DNA of 64,000 nt from Salinimicrobium marinum. GTDB lineage: Bacteria; Bacteroidota; Bacteroidia; Flavobacteriales; Flavobacteriaceae. The stretch is taken from assembly GCF_014651535.1 (NCBI RefSeq), contig NZ_BMXB01000002.1, forward strand, positions 124,001-188,000. Reading direction: 5' to 3'. Shown here piece by piece: positions 9,556 to 18,467 of this stretch (the first letter of the stretch is position 1; the number at the start of each line of letters is the position of its first letter). The position numbers and the translations under genes are program-made. The notes under the pieces were generated by a model. That model saw only the letters and a list, made by a program, of their open reading frames with translations, had not been told where the DNA came from and searched no databases.

Positions 9556-9602
9556 GGTGATATCCCGAAAATTGAGCATTTAATTTTCGGGATAAAATCA
9601 CC
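9556..9602 (+). terminator. Strong stem-loop after array gene B
   Basis: A perfect 13-base stem (9561-9573 with 9582-9594) with an eight-base loop is extended by an outer GGTGA/TCACC pair. It lacks a T run directly after the stem, so it may be a terminator of poor strength or an mRNA-stabilising structure. Confidence 0.5.
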
Positions 9603-9733
9603 ACTGAACCTTTCTCTTTTTAAGGGAATTAATGGCCCTGTAGAAATAGCTACAGAGCAGAAACATTTGCATTTGTCTATAACAAATTACTATTAAACCA
9701 TTCTAATTATGATTAACTAAAAAAAGAATTATC

Positions 9734-11188
9734 ATGAGAAATTTTAAATTATTATTTGCTTATCTGGGAGTGTTTGGTTTGCTCTTTACCTCCTGTACAA
9801 AAGATGAAGAAACTGTAACCGATAATGGTGAAAAAGCAACTTTATCCTTTGCAACCTTACTAAATGACATGGTATCCAATAAGGCTTCTATGAAGCAGGC
9901 AGTGGATGAAATACCGGAATGTTCAGATGAAGCACCAGCATACGTGCATGTAGTACTGTCGGGTACTGAAAATGTTGGAACTACCACCAATCCTTTGGTT
10001 GTAGATGTAAGCCCGAACCCCGGGGACTATGACGGAGATGGGGAAAATGAATATTTTACAGAAGAATCAACCCAGCTTGAACTAACACCTGGAACGTATA
10101 CGTTGGAGCATTTCGTAGTATTTGACGCGAATGACAATATTATATGGGTTGCACCAATTATGGGGGGTTCAATGGCAGGTTTTGTTGATACTACACTTCC
10201 AATGGATTTTAACCTTGGAACCGGAGTGAAAAAATATGTAGATGTTGAAGTACTTTGTTACGATGACAGGTTAGTAAATGAATATGGATATCTTTTCTTC
10301 GACCTTGAAACTACAGAAGCTATAGAATTTTGTGTATTTGGTAACTTCTGTCCTCCAAGTGGAAGACATTACCCAGCAGAGTACAGTGTGGATGTATGGA
10401 GTTACGCAGATGGTGAAATAGGAAGCCCGTTGTTCTCTGGTTCTAATACTGTAGAATTAGATGAGAATGGAGATTATGCTGGTTCTGTATTATGTATGGC
10501 TTTACCTGATACTGAAGGTGAAGACCAATACTATATTGAAATTACTTTGTTGTCTTCAGATGCTTACGGAAATGTTGAAGAAAGAATAATCCGTGAAGGT
10601 GTATTCAACGATGATGAGGTGAGAGGATTATTTGATGGAGAGAACAACCTGGATTACTACCACTTCAGAGAAGGATGTGAAAATGGGGATACTCCTCCAA
10701 TTATTCCAGATCCAACAGACGAAGCTGAGCATTATAAGACTTGTCTTTATCAAACAAATGGTTCAGGAGCTTTAGGTTTTGCTTACTTCAGTTTAGAAGG
10801 AAATGTTTTAACTTCAACTGTTATTGGTGTGGGATTAACTCCAAACATGGAGCACCCTCAGCATATTCATGGATTTGAAGATGGAAGAGATGCCATGTGT
10901 CCTCCTTCTGAAGCTGATGTGGATAATGACGGATTAATTTCACTGGCGGAAGGACTTCCTTTCTATGGTCCTGTTTTACTACCGTTAGTTGAAGATGACG
11001 ATAGCTTCCCTGTAGCCAATGGCATGGGAATGTATACTCAGGTTCAAACTTACACTTTAGGTTCTGCAGATGATTTAGATCCTTTACAAAACAGAGTTGT
11101 GGTGATTCACGGAGGAATGGTAAATGGCGAATATGTTGCCACACTACCAGTAGCCTGTGGTGATATTATGTACCTGGAAGACTACTAG
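9734..11188 (+). CDS. Array lipoprotein C: shared module plus His/Cys domain with EF-hand-like loop
   Basis: The protein has 484 residues with signal MRNFKLLFAY and lipobox LFTSC. Residues 30-330 are the array module (IPECSDEAPAYVHVVLSG, VLCYDDRLVNEYGYLFFDLE, EFCVFGNFC, REGC). Residues about 335-484 are a different domain: EHPQHIHGF resembles CHRD- or Cu/Zn superoxide dismutase-like folds, and DVDNDGLISLAEG matches a calcium-binding EF-hand loop, followed by VVVIHGG. Cysteines flank both parts. It lies between two hairpins, so it may be its own transcription unit. Enzyme activity is not implied. Confidence 0.85.
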   Translation: MRNFKLLFAYLGVFGLLFTSCTKDEETVTDNGEKATLSFATLLNDMVSNKASMKQAVDEIPECSDEAPAYVHVVLSGTENVGTTTNPLVVDVSPNPGDYDGDGENEYFTEESTQLELTPGTYTLEHFVVFDANDNIIWVAPIMGGSMAGFVDTTLPMDFNLGTGVKKYVDVEVLCYDDRLVNEYGYLFFDLETTEAIEFCVFGNFCPPSGRHYPAEYSVDVWSYADGEIGSPLFSGSNTVELDENGDYAGSVLCMALPDTEGEDQYYIEITLLSSDAYGNVEERIIREGVFNDDEVRGLFDGENNLDYYHFREGCENGDTPPIIPDPTDEAEHYKTCLYQTNGSGALGFAYFSLEGNVLTSTVIGVGLTPNMEHPQHIHGFEDGRDAMCPPSEADVDNDGLISLAEGLPFYGPVLLPLVEDDDSFPVANGMGMYTQVQTYTLGSADDLDPLQNRVVVIHGGMVNGEYVATLPVACGDIMYLEDY

Positions 11189-11202
11189 GATACTAATTTT
11201 TC

Positions 11203-11245
11203 AGGAGTATTTGCGAAATTTTATTTCGTGAATACTCCTTTTTTT
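11203..11245 (+). terminator. Intrinsic terminator after array gene C
   Basis: A nine-base stem AGGAGTATT/AATACTCCT (11203-11211 with 11231-11239), with inner CGAAAT/ATTTCG pairing, is followed at once by a run of T residues. Confidence 0.85.
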
Positions 11246-11298
11246 ATAACTGCTAATATGAGACTATTGGCTCACATTAATTAACCAAAATATTAATT

Positions 11299-12957
11299 AT
11301 GAGAAATATTAAAAGGTTTCTAGGTCTTGTCACTATGGTGGCACTACTTTTAACCTCATGTAGTAAAGAAGAAGAAGGAATTATTGTAAATGATTCTGAA
11401 AAAGCAACACTGTCCTTTGGAACGTTGCTAAACGATTTAATGACAGATAAAGCTGCGCTGAAACAGGCTGCAAATGAAATACCGGAATGTTCAGATGAAG
11501 CGCCGGCTTATGTTGAAGTAGTGCTTTCAGGACCAACAAATGTGGGAACTATGATGGATCCTATAGTCGTTGCTGTAAACCCAACTCCGGGAGATTATGA
11601 CGGGGACGGCGAAGAAGAATATTTCACAGAAGAATCTGTTGATCTAGAACTGGAACCGGGAGATTACTCTCTTGATTTTTTTGCAGTATATGATGGAGAT
11701 CCTGCAGTCGCAGGAACCAACAGAATTTGGATAGCGCCAATGGCAGGAGGAAGTATGGCCGGTTTTGTAAGTAATACACTACCTATGGACATTTCTCTTG
11801 GAGCAGGTGTGAAAAAATATGTTGATGTAGAGGTTTTGTGTTTTGATGATAGATTGGTTAATGAGTATGGTTATCTCTTCTTTGACCTGGAAACAACAGA
11901 AGCTTTTGAATTCTGCTTTTTTGCAAACTATTGTGATGACAATGGAAGACACTACACTGCGGCATACTCTGTAAATATCTGGTTGGGTGAAGACAATACC
12001 GGATCTATTCTTTATTCAGGTGTTGAAAATGTTCCGGGGATGAATAATGATGGAGACTTCTATGCAAGTCCTGTATGTTTTGCGTTGCCTAATCTCTCTC
12101 AATTTGGTGATGATGAAGATTATATTTATTATGAAGTAACATTATTGGATTGGGAAGATAACTACGGAGACATTACACCAATAGTTATTTCAGATAGATT
12201 AAGTAGAAATGATATAGAAGGTAATTTCAATGGCGATGATGTGGATTATGAGCATCTGAGGTTTGGATGTGGAGAAAATGACGGAGAAACTCCCGTAGAT
12301 AGTGATGGTGACGGAGTTGAAGATTCAGAAGATGATTGTCCGAATACTGAAGAAGGTGTTGAGGTAGATGAAAACGGTTGTCCCGTTACTGGAGAAAATG
12401 ACAGTGATGGTGATGGAGTCGTAGATTCAGAAGATGATTGTCCAGGAACTCCTGAAGGTGTTGAAGTAGATGAAAATGGTTGTGCTTTGAATGGAGAAAA
12501 TGATAGTGATGGAGATGGAGTTGTAGATTCAGAAGATGATTGTCCCGGTACTCCTGAAGGTGTTGAAGTAGACGAAAACGGCTGTGCCATAGATGATGAT
12601 GAGGAGTGTATAACTGAAAATCAAAATATTCTAACCTTTGACCGAACAGTCGATATTTCCAATTTCCCCGTAGGACAGGATCCTTTCTTTGATCTGGAAA
12701 TAGAGGGAGAAGCTGTGGGTGTAATTACTTTTAATCTTGATACCGAAGGGGAAGATGATCAACTATTAGTTAGTATTGATATGTTTGCTGAATTTACCAT
12801 TACGGCTTGGGAACTTTCTTTGCCGGGAATAGGTGGAGAGATCTGTCTGGATAATGTTTCTGAGAATGAATTTGATATTACCTACGACAGTGATAATATT
12901 GAAAATGTAGTTTATCCATTAAGTGTAGAATTAAGAGCGAACTATGTAGTTGAATAG
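11299..12957 (+). CDS. Array lipoprotein D: shared module plus three thrombospondin type-3-like repeats
   Basis: The protein has 552 residues with signal MRNIKRFLGL and lipobox LLTSC. The array module covers residues 30-325 (IPECSDEAPAYVEVVLSG, VLCFDDRLVNEYGYLFFDLE, EFCFFANYC, RFGC). Residues 334-435 are three tandem 34-residue repeats (DSDGDGVEDSEDDCP...VDENGC), typical calcium-binding OmpA-linker or TSP3 type. The last 115 residues are a beta-rich tail with GGEICLDN. The spacing between D and C (110 bases with a terminator) suggests D is transcribed separately. It closely matches gene A in its module, including FANYC and SVNIW. Confidence 0.85.
   Translation: MRNIKRFLGLVTMVALLLTSCSKEEEGIIVNDSEKATLSFGTLLNDLMTDKAALKQAANEIPECSDEAPAYVEVVLSGPTNVGTMMDPIVVAVNPTPGDYDGDGEEEYFTEESVDLELEPGDYSLDFFAVYDGDPAVAGTNRIWIAPMAGGSMAGFVSNTLPMDISLGAGVKKYVDVEVLCFDDRLVNEYGYLFFDLETTEAFEFCFFANYCDDNGRHYTAAYSVNIWLGEDNTGSILYSGVENVPGMNNDGDFYASPVCFALPNLSQFGDDEDYIYYEVTLLDWEDNYGDITPIVISDRLSRNDIEGNFNGDDVDYEHLRFGCGENDGETPVDSDGDGVEDSEDDCPNTEEGVEVDENGCPVTGENDSDGDGVVDSEDDCPGTPEGVEVDENGCALNGENDSDGDGVVDSEDDCPGTPEGVEVDENGCAIDDDEECITENQNILTFDRTVDISNFPVGQDPFFDLEIEGEAVGVITFNLDTEGEDDQLLVSIDMFAEFTITAWELSLPGIGGEICLDNVSENEFDITYDSDNIENVVYPLSVELRANYVVE
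12298..12603 (+). repeat. Three tandem 102-bp repeats inside array gene D
   Basis: Units at 12298-12399, 12400-12501 and 12502-12603 have identical length and high base identity; the second and third are most alike. Each encodes 34 residues. Copy number could change by recombination without breaking the frame. Confidence 0.9.
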
Positions 12958-12984
12958 TCTTTCCTGGTTTTAATTTTTAAGTAG

Positions 12985-13013
12985 CTGCCTGTATTTTTAC
13001 AGGCAGTTTTTTT
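12985..13013 (+). terminator. Intrinsic terminator after array gene D
   Basis: A nine-base stem CTGCCTGTA/TACAGGCAG (12985-12993 with 12998-13006), a four-base loop and seven T residues. Confidence 0.9.
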
Positions 13014-13468
13014 ATAAAAATTTATCAGAATAACTATAATTCTGAGGCACAGAAAGATGAATAATTCCACTGTAGGAAACCCCTTTCAAAAGCAGAACTT
13101 CTTAATTAACAGATTGTTAAAGTTTATAAAAATCTTTGTTAAAGTAATTAAAATTATAATTTTGTCCTTCTCAGATCTGAAGATTAAATTAATCATGAAA
13201 CCTTCTAAAAACCCTACAAAAACAAGAAAAATCCTACAAAGTAATTGAAGATCGTTTCTTCCATGGAAACTTCTTCCAGTTAAATTTTTATTAAATATAT
13301 TTTTGGCACGGTTCTTTTAACGAGGTAACGGAGAAGGAAAAACTGATGAGTTTTTTAATCAAAAATATGAATAATAAAAACCCTAGTATTATCAAAAATT
13401 TAATTAAAGAAAATCACGGTGAATTAACCCCAAACAATTCATTGTATTTAAACAAAGGAAGCCTACTT
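13014..13468 (+). promoter_or_regulatory. Long intergenic leader before the astacin gene, with sigma-54-like element
   Basis: No convincing gene is seen here; a 63-codon frame at 13057 is Lys/Ile-rich and lacks motifs. TTGGCACG at 13303-13310, four bases, then TTTTA (13315-13319) resembles the sigma-54 -24 box, but the -12 box lacks its GC, so this is a weak candidate. The transcript would have a leader of about 140 bases. Confidence 0.3.
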
Positions 13469-14518
13469 ATGAAAAATTTTAAAATGTTCTTACTACTTCC
13501 CGCTGTAGCTGTTATTGGCTGTAGCGAAGATTCCATAGAGGATTATGAAGTACTAGAAGGAAATGAAAACCCAATAGAGATCTCTGGTGAAGATATCACT
13601 GAAAGAGCCAATCCGGGAACACCGGGCGAAGTTTCAGGTGTATATTTTGCAGGTAAAAAGCTCCCTGTAGAAGCTTTTGAAGGAGAATATTTATATCAGG
13701 GAGATATTTTATTCTCCCACGATATGGTGACTTCAGAGGATGTTAAGTTAGTCTATGAAGAAGGAGAAACTCCTTCTGAACAGAAAAGTGTCGGAAGAAC
13801 GTCTGGTAGATGGCCTGATAATACTGTTTATTACGCTATTGATGGTGGATTATCAAATCAGCAACGTGTTGTAGATGCCATTAAACACTGGGAAGCAAAA
13901 ACAAACCTTACTTTCGTACAGAGATCATCTGAAAAGAATTATATCTACTTCACAACTGGCTCAGGATGCGCTTCTTATGTAGGTATGATTGGTGGAAGAC
14001 AAAACATTACTCTTTCGGGAGCATGTTCCACCGGTAATACAATTCATGAAATAGGACACGCGATAGGTTTGTGGCATGAGCAGAGTAGAGTAGACCGTGA
14101 CAAGCATATCACGATTCATTATGAGAACGTACAAAACGGTACAGAGCATAATTTTACAACTTACGCAGATGAAGGTTATGACGGAGATGAGTATACCTCA
14201 AACCTTGACTTTGGGTCTGTAATGTTATATAGCTCTTTTTCCTTTTCGAAAAATGGTAAACCTACTATTACCAGGACTAACGGAAGTACTTTTTCTGTTC
14301 AAAGAAGCGGACTTTCCTCTGGTGATATCGAAGGTATCAATGGGATGTATCCTGAAATTGGAAGTACCGAAAAGCCTTCTCAGCCTACCTATATAAACGG
14401 TGAATATTATACAATTGCAGGCCTAACTGTGTTGAGATTCTACGATAAATGGTACTATTCCGGTCGTTATGGAATGCGAGCAGTTTACCTTAAAAATGGT
14501 GTTTGGTATTACAGATAG
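13469..14518 (+). CDS. Astacin-family (M12A) zinc metalloprotease lipoprotein, flavastacin-like
   Basis: The protein has 349 residues from the ATG at 13469, chosen because it begins a lipoprotein signal (MKNFKMFLLL, lipobox VIGC, Cys-18). Residues about 30-110 resemble a propeptide, and the catalytic domain is residues 112-315. The zinc site is HEIGHAIGLWHE (His-193, Glu-194, His-197, His-203), with a Met-turn GSVMLYSS where astacins usually have SIMHY, so the tyrosine follows leucine instead of histidine. A short C-terminal tail with paired Tyr/Trp (YYTIAG, DKWYYSG, GVWYYR) may bind the substrate. It probably cleaves peptides outside the cell. It follows the lipoprotein array but has its own leader and terminator. 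Confidence 0.9.
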   Translation: MKNFKMFLLLPAVAVIGCSEDSIEDYEVLEGNENPIEISGEDITERANPGTPGEVSGVYFAGKKLPVEAFEGEYLYQGDILFSHDMVTSEDVKLVYEEGETPSEQKSVGRTSGRWPDNTVYYAIDGGLSNQQRVVDAIKHWEAKTNLTFVQRSSEKNYIYFTTGSGCASYVGMIGGRQNITLSGACSTGNTIHEIGHAIGLWHEQSRVDRDKHITIHYENVQNGTEHNFTTYADEGYDGDEYTSNLDFGSVMLYSSFSFSKNGKPTITRTNGSTFSVQRSGLSSGDIEGINGMYPEIGSTEKPSQPTYINGEYYTIAGLTVLRFYDKWYYSGRYGMRAVYLKNGVWYYR

Positions 14519-14543
14519 CATTAATTTCAAAGCATATAATTCA

Positions 14544-14575
14544 AACCCCGGAAAATTTATTTCCGGGGTTTTTTT
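14544..14575 (+). terminator. Intrinsic terminator after the astacin gene
   Basis: A ten-base stem AACCCCGGAA/TTCCGGGGTT (14544-14553 with 14561-14570) is followed by a T run. It lies between two convergent genes and may also act weakly on the ggt transcript. Confidence 0.85.
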
Positions 14576-14579
14576 ATAT

Positions 14580-16286
14580 TTAAAAGCCTGCTGCAGTGTC
14601 ATCTCCCCTATGATCGGCTCCTCCTTCAAGGCTGCCGTTTTCCAGCCGGAGGATTGCGTCAACTTTTCCCAGGATCCGGGACTGACCTTCATTTATATGG
14701 TATCCTTTGCTTTTTAGATTATTCAGAATTGAGGTTTCAAATGCTGCCGGTTCAAACAGGACCTCATCTGGCAACCACTGGTGGTGAAAACGTGGTGCGT
14801 CTACTGCCTGTTGCATGGTCATATCAAATTCATAGACGTTAAGAATAGTTTGTAATACCGAGGTAATGATAGTTGAACCCCCGGGGGAACCTAAGCTCAT
14901 CCAAAAATGATCATCTCTTTCTACTAATGTTGGAGTCATGGAGCTAAGCATCCGTTTTTGAGGCGCAATGGCGTTGGCTTCACCACCAATTAAACCAAAC
15001 ATGTTGGGTACGCCAGGTTTGGCGCTGAAATCATCCATTTCATTATTCAGAAAGAAACCAAGTTCTTCAGCGTAGAGTTTGGAACCATAAGCTCCATTTA
15101 ATGTGGTAGTCACCGCTATAGCGTTGCCATAGGAATCTACTATTGAATAATGGGTTGTTTCGTTGCTTTCAAATCCAGGAATACTACCGGGATTTAATTC
15201 AGAAGAGGGTGTGGCTTTCTCAAAATTAAAATTATCCATTCTATTGTGTAAATATTCCACACTTGTCAGCTGAAAAGTGGGGATTTCTACAAAATCTGGA
15301 TCTCCTAGATATTGACTCCTGTCGGCATATGCTCTTCTTTCTGCTTCCGTTAAAACCTGAATATACTTCGATGAATTGTGTCCATAGTCTTGGAGTGGGT
15401 ACGGCTCGATCATTTTCATGATCTGTGCAAGTGCAATTCCTCCACTGGAGGGAGGAGACATTGAAATTATTTTAAGATCTTTGTAACTGAAAGTGACCGG
15501 CTCCCTCCACTGGGCTTTGTACATTTCAAGATCTTCCAAAGTAATGATTCCGCCGCTTTCCTGAAGAAAAGAAACTAATTTTTGAGCGGTTTCACCTGAA
15601 TAAAACTCACTTCTTCCGTTTTTTACAATTCTTTCCAGTGTTTTGGCCAACGCCAGATTTCTAATGGTATCTCCTGCACGATGAACCCTCGCAAATAGAA
15701 TGGTATCATTATTTATTTCCAGCATTTGTCTTCGATAAGCATTAAAAGACTGCTCTTGTTTTGCAGAAACTACAAATCCTTTTTTAGCCAGATCTATGAC
15801 GGGTTGTAAGACCTGCTCTACCGGTAAAGATCCAAACCGTGCATGTGCTTCAAAACTTCCGGCAATATTACCCGGTACCCCTACTGCCAAAGCTCCAAAC
15901 CTGCTTTTTTTGGTATCTACATTTCCGGAACCATCCAGGTACATGTTTTTTGTCGCCGCCAGGGGTGCTTTTTCTCGATAATCCAGTGCGCCGGTTTCAC
16001 CATCTGCTTTCCGGTATACCATGAATCCGCCACCGCCAAGGCTTCCTGCGAATGGAAAGGTTACTGCAAGTGCCATTTCTGTTGCCATCATGGCATCAAA
16101 TGCATTTCCGCCTTCTTTCATAATTTCCAGTCCAATCATGGAAGCTTCTTCTCTTGCTGAAACAACCATGGCATTTTCAGCAATTAAACCTCTGGTAGGA
16201 GAAACTGTAGTTGAGGCAGACTGCCTGATTTCTGTTTTGCAGGAAAAACAAGAGCATAACAGAATAAGCAAAATGAATTTCTTCAT
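14580..16286 (-). CDS. ggt: Gamma-glutamyltransferase lipoprotein
   Basis: The protein has 568 residues. The ATG at 16286 gives a lipoprotein signal (MKKFILLILL, lipobox CFSC). GGTs are made as a precursor that cuts itself before a catalytic threonine, then hydrolyse or transfer the gamma-glutamyl group of glutathione in the periplasm. Here the threonine is Thr-377 in NETTHYSIVD, and GSPGGSTII with TLNGAYGS are also conserved. Length fits the family. It lies 13 bases after acpH on the same strand. The lipid anchor differs from the soluble enzymes of enterobacteria. Confidence 0.93.
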   Translation of the reverse strand: MKKFILLILLCSCFSCKTEIRQSASTTVSPTRGLIAENAMVVSAREEASMIGLEIMKEGGNAFDAMMATEMALAVTFPFAGSLGGGGFMVYRKADGETGALDYREKAPLAATKNMYLDGSGNVDTKKSRFGALAVGVPGNIAGSFEAHARFGSLPVEQVLQPVIDLAKKGFVVSAKQEQSFNAYRRQMLEINNDTILFARVHRAGDTIRNLALAKTLERIVKNGRSEFYSGETAQKLVSFLQESGGIITLEDLEMYKAQWREPVTFSYKDLKIISMSPPSSGGIALAQIMKMIEPYPLQDYGHNSSKYIQVLTEAERRAYADRSQYLGDPDFVEIPTFQLTSVEYLHNRMDNFNFEKATPSSELNPGSIPGFESNETTHYSIVDSYGNAIAVTTTLNGAYGSKLYAEELGFFLNNEMDDFSAKPGVPNMFGLIGGEANAIAPQKRMLSSMTPTLVERDDHFWMSLGSPGGSTIITSVLQTILNVYEFDMTMQQAVDAPRFHHQWLPDEVLFEPAAFETSILNNLKSKGYHINEGQSRILGKVDAILRLENGSLEGGADHRGDDTAAGF

Positions 16287-16299
16287 AAGGGGATATAGA

Positions 16300-16884
16300 T
16301 TAAAGGGTTTTGATTTTTTTTCGGGTAAACAATTGAAGTTCCTCAAAGAACGAGGTAAACTCGTTTTCGAATTCCTCATAATGAGCTTCCAGCTCTACTA
16401 CTGCAGAATTCATGTTGGAAACCCTGTTAGTGCGTTCATTCATTTGATGTAAGATCTTGCCAATACCTTTAATGGACGCATAGCTAAGAAGCCAGTTATC
16501 TCTAATCATATAGGGAAGAAACTGCTGCACATTTTTAGGAAGAATTTCTAAATTGTTCTGCAGTAGATCGTAAAAAGTTCCTACATATTCATCTAACGGG
16601 ATATGTGAATAATGATACCAGTTCGCTGCTAAAAAGTGGTCGTAAAGAATATCTACAATCACCCCATTGTAATGGCCGTACGTTTCGAAAAGCCGGGACG
16701 TACTTTGCTTTACGATAGGATGAGTATCTGTATAATAATCAATGGCCCGGTGCAGGATAATACCCTTTCTGATTCCCTCTGGATAATTCAGATAATTTTT
16801 GCCCTTAACTGAATCGGCTATAAAATTGCCAATGATCAATTCTTCGTCTTGTCCTGAAAGGTAAATATGTGCAAGAAAATTCAT
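16300..16884 (-). CDS. acpH: Acyl carrier protein phosphodiesterase family protein
   Basis: The protein has 194 residues, the usual length of the AcpH (DUF479) family. The N-terminus MNFLAHIYLS, the GNFIADSVKG segment, HRAIDYYTDTHP and DILYDHFLA are family hallmarks; the His and Asp residues likely hold a metal. Family members remove 4'-phosphopantetheine from acyl carrier protein in the cytoplasm. In flavobacteria the physiological role is not shown. It sits upstream of ggt on the same strand, but a functional link is not evident. Confidence 0.85.
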   Translation of the reverse strand: MNFLAHIYLSGQDEELIIGNFIADSVKGKNYLNYPEGIRKGIILHRAIDYYTDTHPIVKQSTSRLFETYGHYNGVIVDILYDHFLAANWYHYSHIPLDEYVGTFYDLLQNNLEILPKNVQQFLPYMIRDNWLLSYASIKGIGKILHQMNERTNRVSNMNSAVVELEAHYEEFENEFTSFFEELQLFTRKKIKTL

Positions 16885-16926
16885 TGAAGAAAGGTATGTA
16901 ATTGAATGTTTAAATTATGTTAAGTT

Positions 16927-16957
16927 TTGCCAGATGCTCTAGAGGCTTGTATCTTTG
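16927..16957 (+). promoter_or_regulatory. Promoter of glmM
   Basis: TTG at 16927-16929, a 20-base spacer and TATCTTTG at 16950-16957 match the flavobacterial TTG-N17-23-TAnnTTTG consensus. This is the best promoter match in the window and leaves a leader of about 110 bases. Confidence 0.65.
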
Positions 16958-17075
16958 TTTGGCTTAAGGAAGAAAAGGTAAGCATTTCCTCCTGAATAGA
17001 AAAAGCTGGAAAGCTCTCAATAGTGAACAGAGCTGAAACAGTAAACCTTAAAAAAACAAATTTTAAACCATAAGT

Positions 17076-18467
17076 ATGACTTTAATAAAATCAATATCCG
17101 GAATACGAGGAACTATAGGAGGGAAGCCTTCAAATAATTTAACGCCTATAGATGCGGTGAAATTTGCCGCAGCATATGGGAGCTGGCTAAAAAGTCAGAA
17201 TGAGAGTCAGCCGTGTAAAGTGGTGGTTGGTCGTGATGCCCGCATTTCCGGAGAAATGATTCAGCAACTGGTAATGAATACCCTCGTTGGATTGGGAATA
17301 GATGTAATTGATCTTGATCTTTCTACTACGCCCACAGTAGAAGTAGCGGTACCCATGGAAGAAGCACAGGGAGGAATCATTCTAACCGCAAGTCATAATC
17401 CTAAACAATGGAATGCTTTAAAGCTTCTGAATGAAAAAGGTGAATTCCTGAATGGTGAGGAAGGAGCTAAGATCCTTGAAATAGCAGAAAATGCAGAGTT
17501 CTTGTTTTCTGATGTAGATTCATTGGGGAGTATTAAGAAGGCCACTCATTACATTGATACTCATATTGAAGAAGTAACCAGACTTTCGCTGGTTGATGCC
17601 AAAAAAATCTCTGAGGCGAACTTTACAGTAGTTGTTGACGGAGTAAATTCCACCGGCGGAATAGCAATCCCTAAATTATTAAAACGTCTTGGAGTACATG
17701 TAATAGAATTGTATTGTGAACCTACAGGACATTTTCCTCACAACCCCGAGCCTTTAAAAGAACACCTGGGAGATATCTGTAATCTTGTAAAGGAGAAAAA
17801 AGCCGATTTCGGAATCGTAGTGGATCCCGATGTGGATCGCCTTGCATTTATTTCTGAAGATGGTGAAATGTTTGGGGAAGAATATACCTTAGTTGCCTGT
17901 GCGGATTTTGTTCTTGGAAAAACGCCTGGAAATACTGTGAGTAATTTGTCTTCTTCACGTGCTTTAAGAGATATTACTGAAAAACATGGCGGGACTTATA
18001 ATGCAAGTGCTGTAGGTGAAGTGAATGTTGTACAGCTTATGAAGGATACCGAGGCGGTGATTGGTGGGGAAGGTAACGGCGGAATCATTTATCCTGAACT
18101 TCATTATGGACGGGATAGTCTTGTGGGAGTAGCTTTATTCCTTACTCTTTTAGCCGAAAAGAAAATTTCTGTTTCAGAGCTAAGAAAGTCTTATCCATCT
18201 TATTTTATGAGCAAAAATAAAATTGAACTAACACCGGAACTTGATGTCGATGATATTCTTCAAAAGGTGGAAAAGAAATATTCAGGAGAAGAAGTTTCTA
18301 CAGTAGATGGAGTGAAAATTGATTTTAAAGATCACTGGGTACATTTGAGAAAGTCAAACACCGAACCCATAATCAGGATCTATACCGAAGCCAAAAGTCA
18401 GCAGGAAGCAGATGATGTTGCTACTTCTATGATTTCAGAAATTAAAGAAATAGCAAATCTGGATTAA
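17076..18467 (+). CDS. glmM: Phosphoglucosamine mutase
   Basis: The protein has 463 residues of the alpha-D-phosphohexomutase family. The phosphoserine loop is TASHNP (Ser-106), the metal loop DPDVDRLAF (Asp-250, 252, 254), the sugar loop GEGNGGIIYP and the phosphate-binding loop RKSNTEPIIRIY. It converts glucosamine-6-phosphate to glucosamine-1-phosphate for UDP-GlcNAc, the precursor of peptidoglycan, lipid A and several sugars of the glycan locus in this window. Phosphomannomutase activity cannot be excluded from sequence. Its stop codon overlaps the stop of the convergent acyltransferase gene by three bases. Confidence 0.9.
   Translation: MTLIKSISGIRGTIGGKPSNNLTPIDAVKFAAAYGSWLKSQNESQPCKVVVGRDARISGEMIQQLVMNTLVGLGIDVIDLDLSTTPTVEVAVPMEEAQGGIILTASHNPKQWNALKLLNEKGEFLNGEEGAKILEIAENAEFLFSDVDSLGSIKKATHYIDTHIEEVTRLSLVDAKKISEANFTVVVDGVNSTGGIAIPKLLKRLGVHVIELYCEPTGHFPHNPEPLKEHLGDICNLVKEKKADFGIVVDPDVDRLAFISEDGEMFGEEYTLVACADFVLGKTPGNTVSNLSSSRALRDITEKHGGTYNASAVGEVNVVQLMKDTEAVIGGEGNGGIIYPELHYGRDSLVGVALFLTLLAEKKISVSELRKSYPSYFMSKNKIELTPELDVDDILQKVEKKYSGEEVSTVDGVKIDFKDHWVHLRKSNTEPIIRIYTEAKSQQEADDVATSMISEIKEIANLD

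Noticed and set aside
12246-12590. 114-residue antisense frame with repeated Ser/Pro/Thr stretches
   Set aside because: Shadow of the three TSP3-like repeats in gene D; its repetition is fully explained by them.
12298-12603. CRISPR-like repeat array
   Set aside because: Repeats are adjacent, coding, 102 bases long and have no spacers.
13057-13248. 63-residue plus-strand frame between array and astacin gene
   Set aside because: Asn/Lys/Ile-rich product without recognisable domain or good start context.
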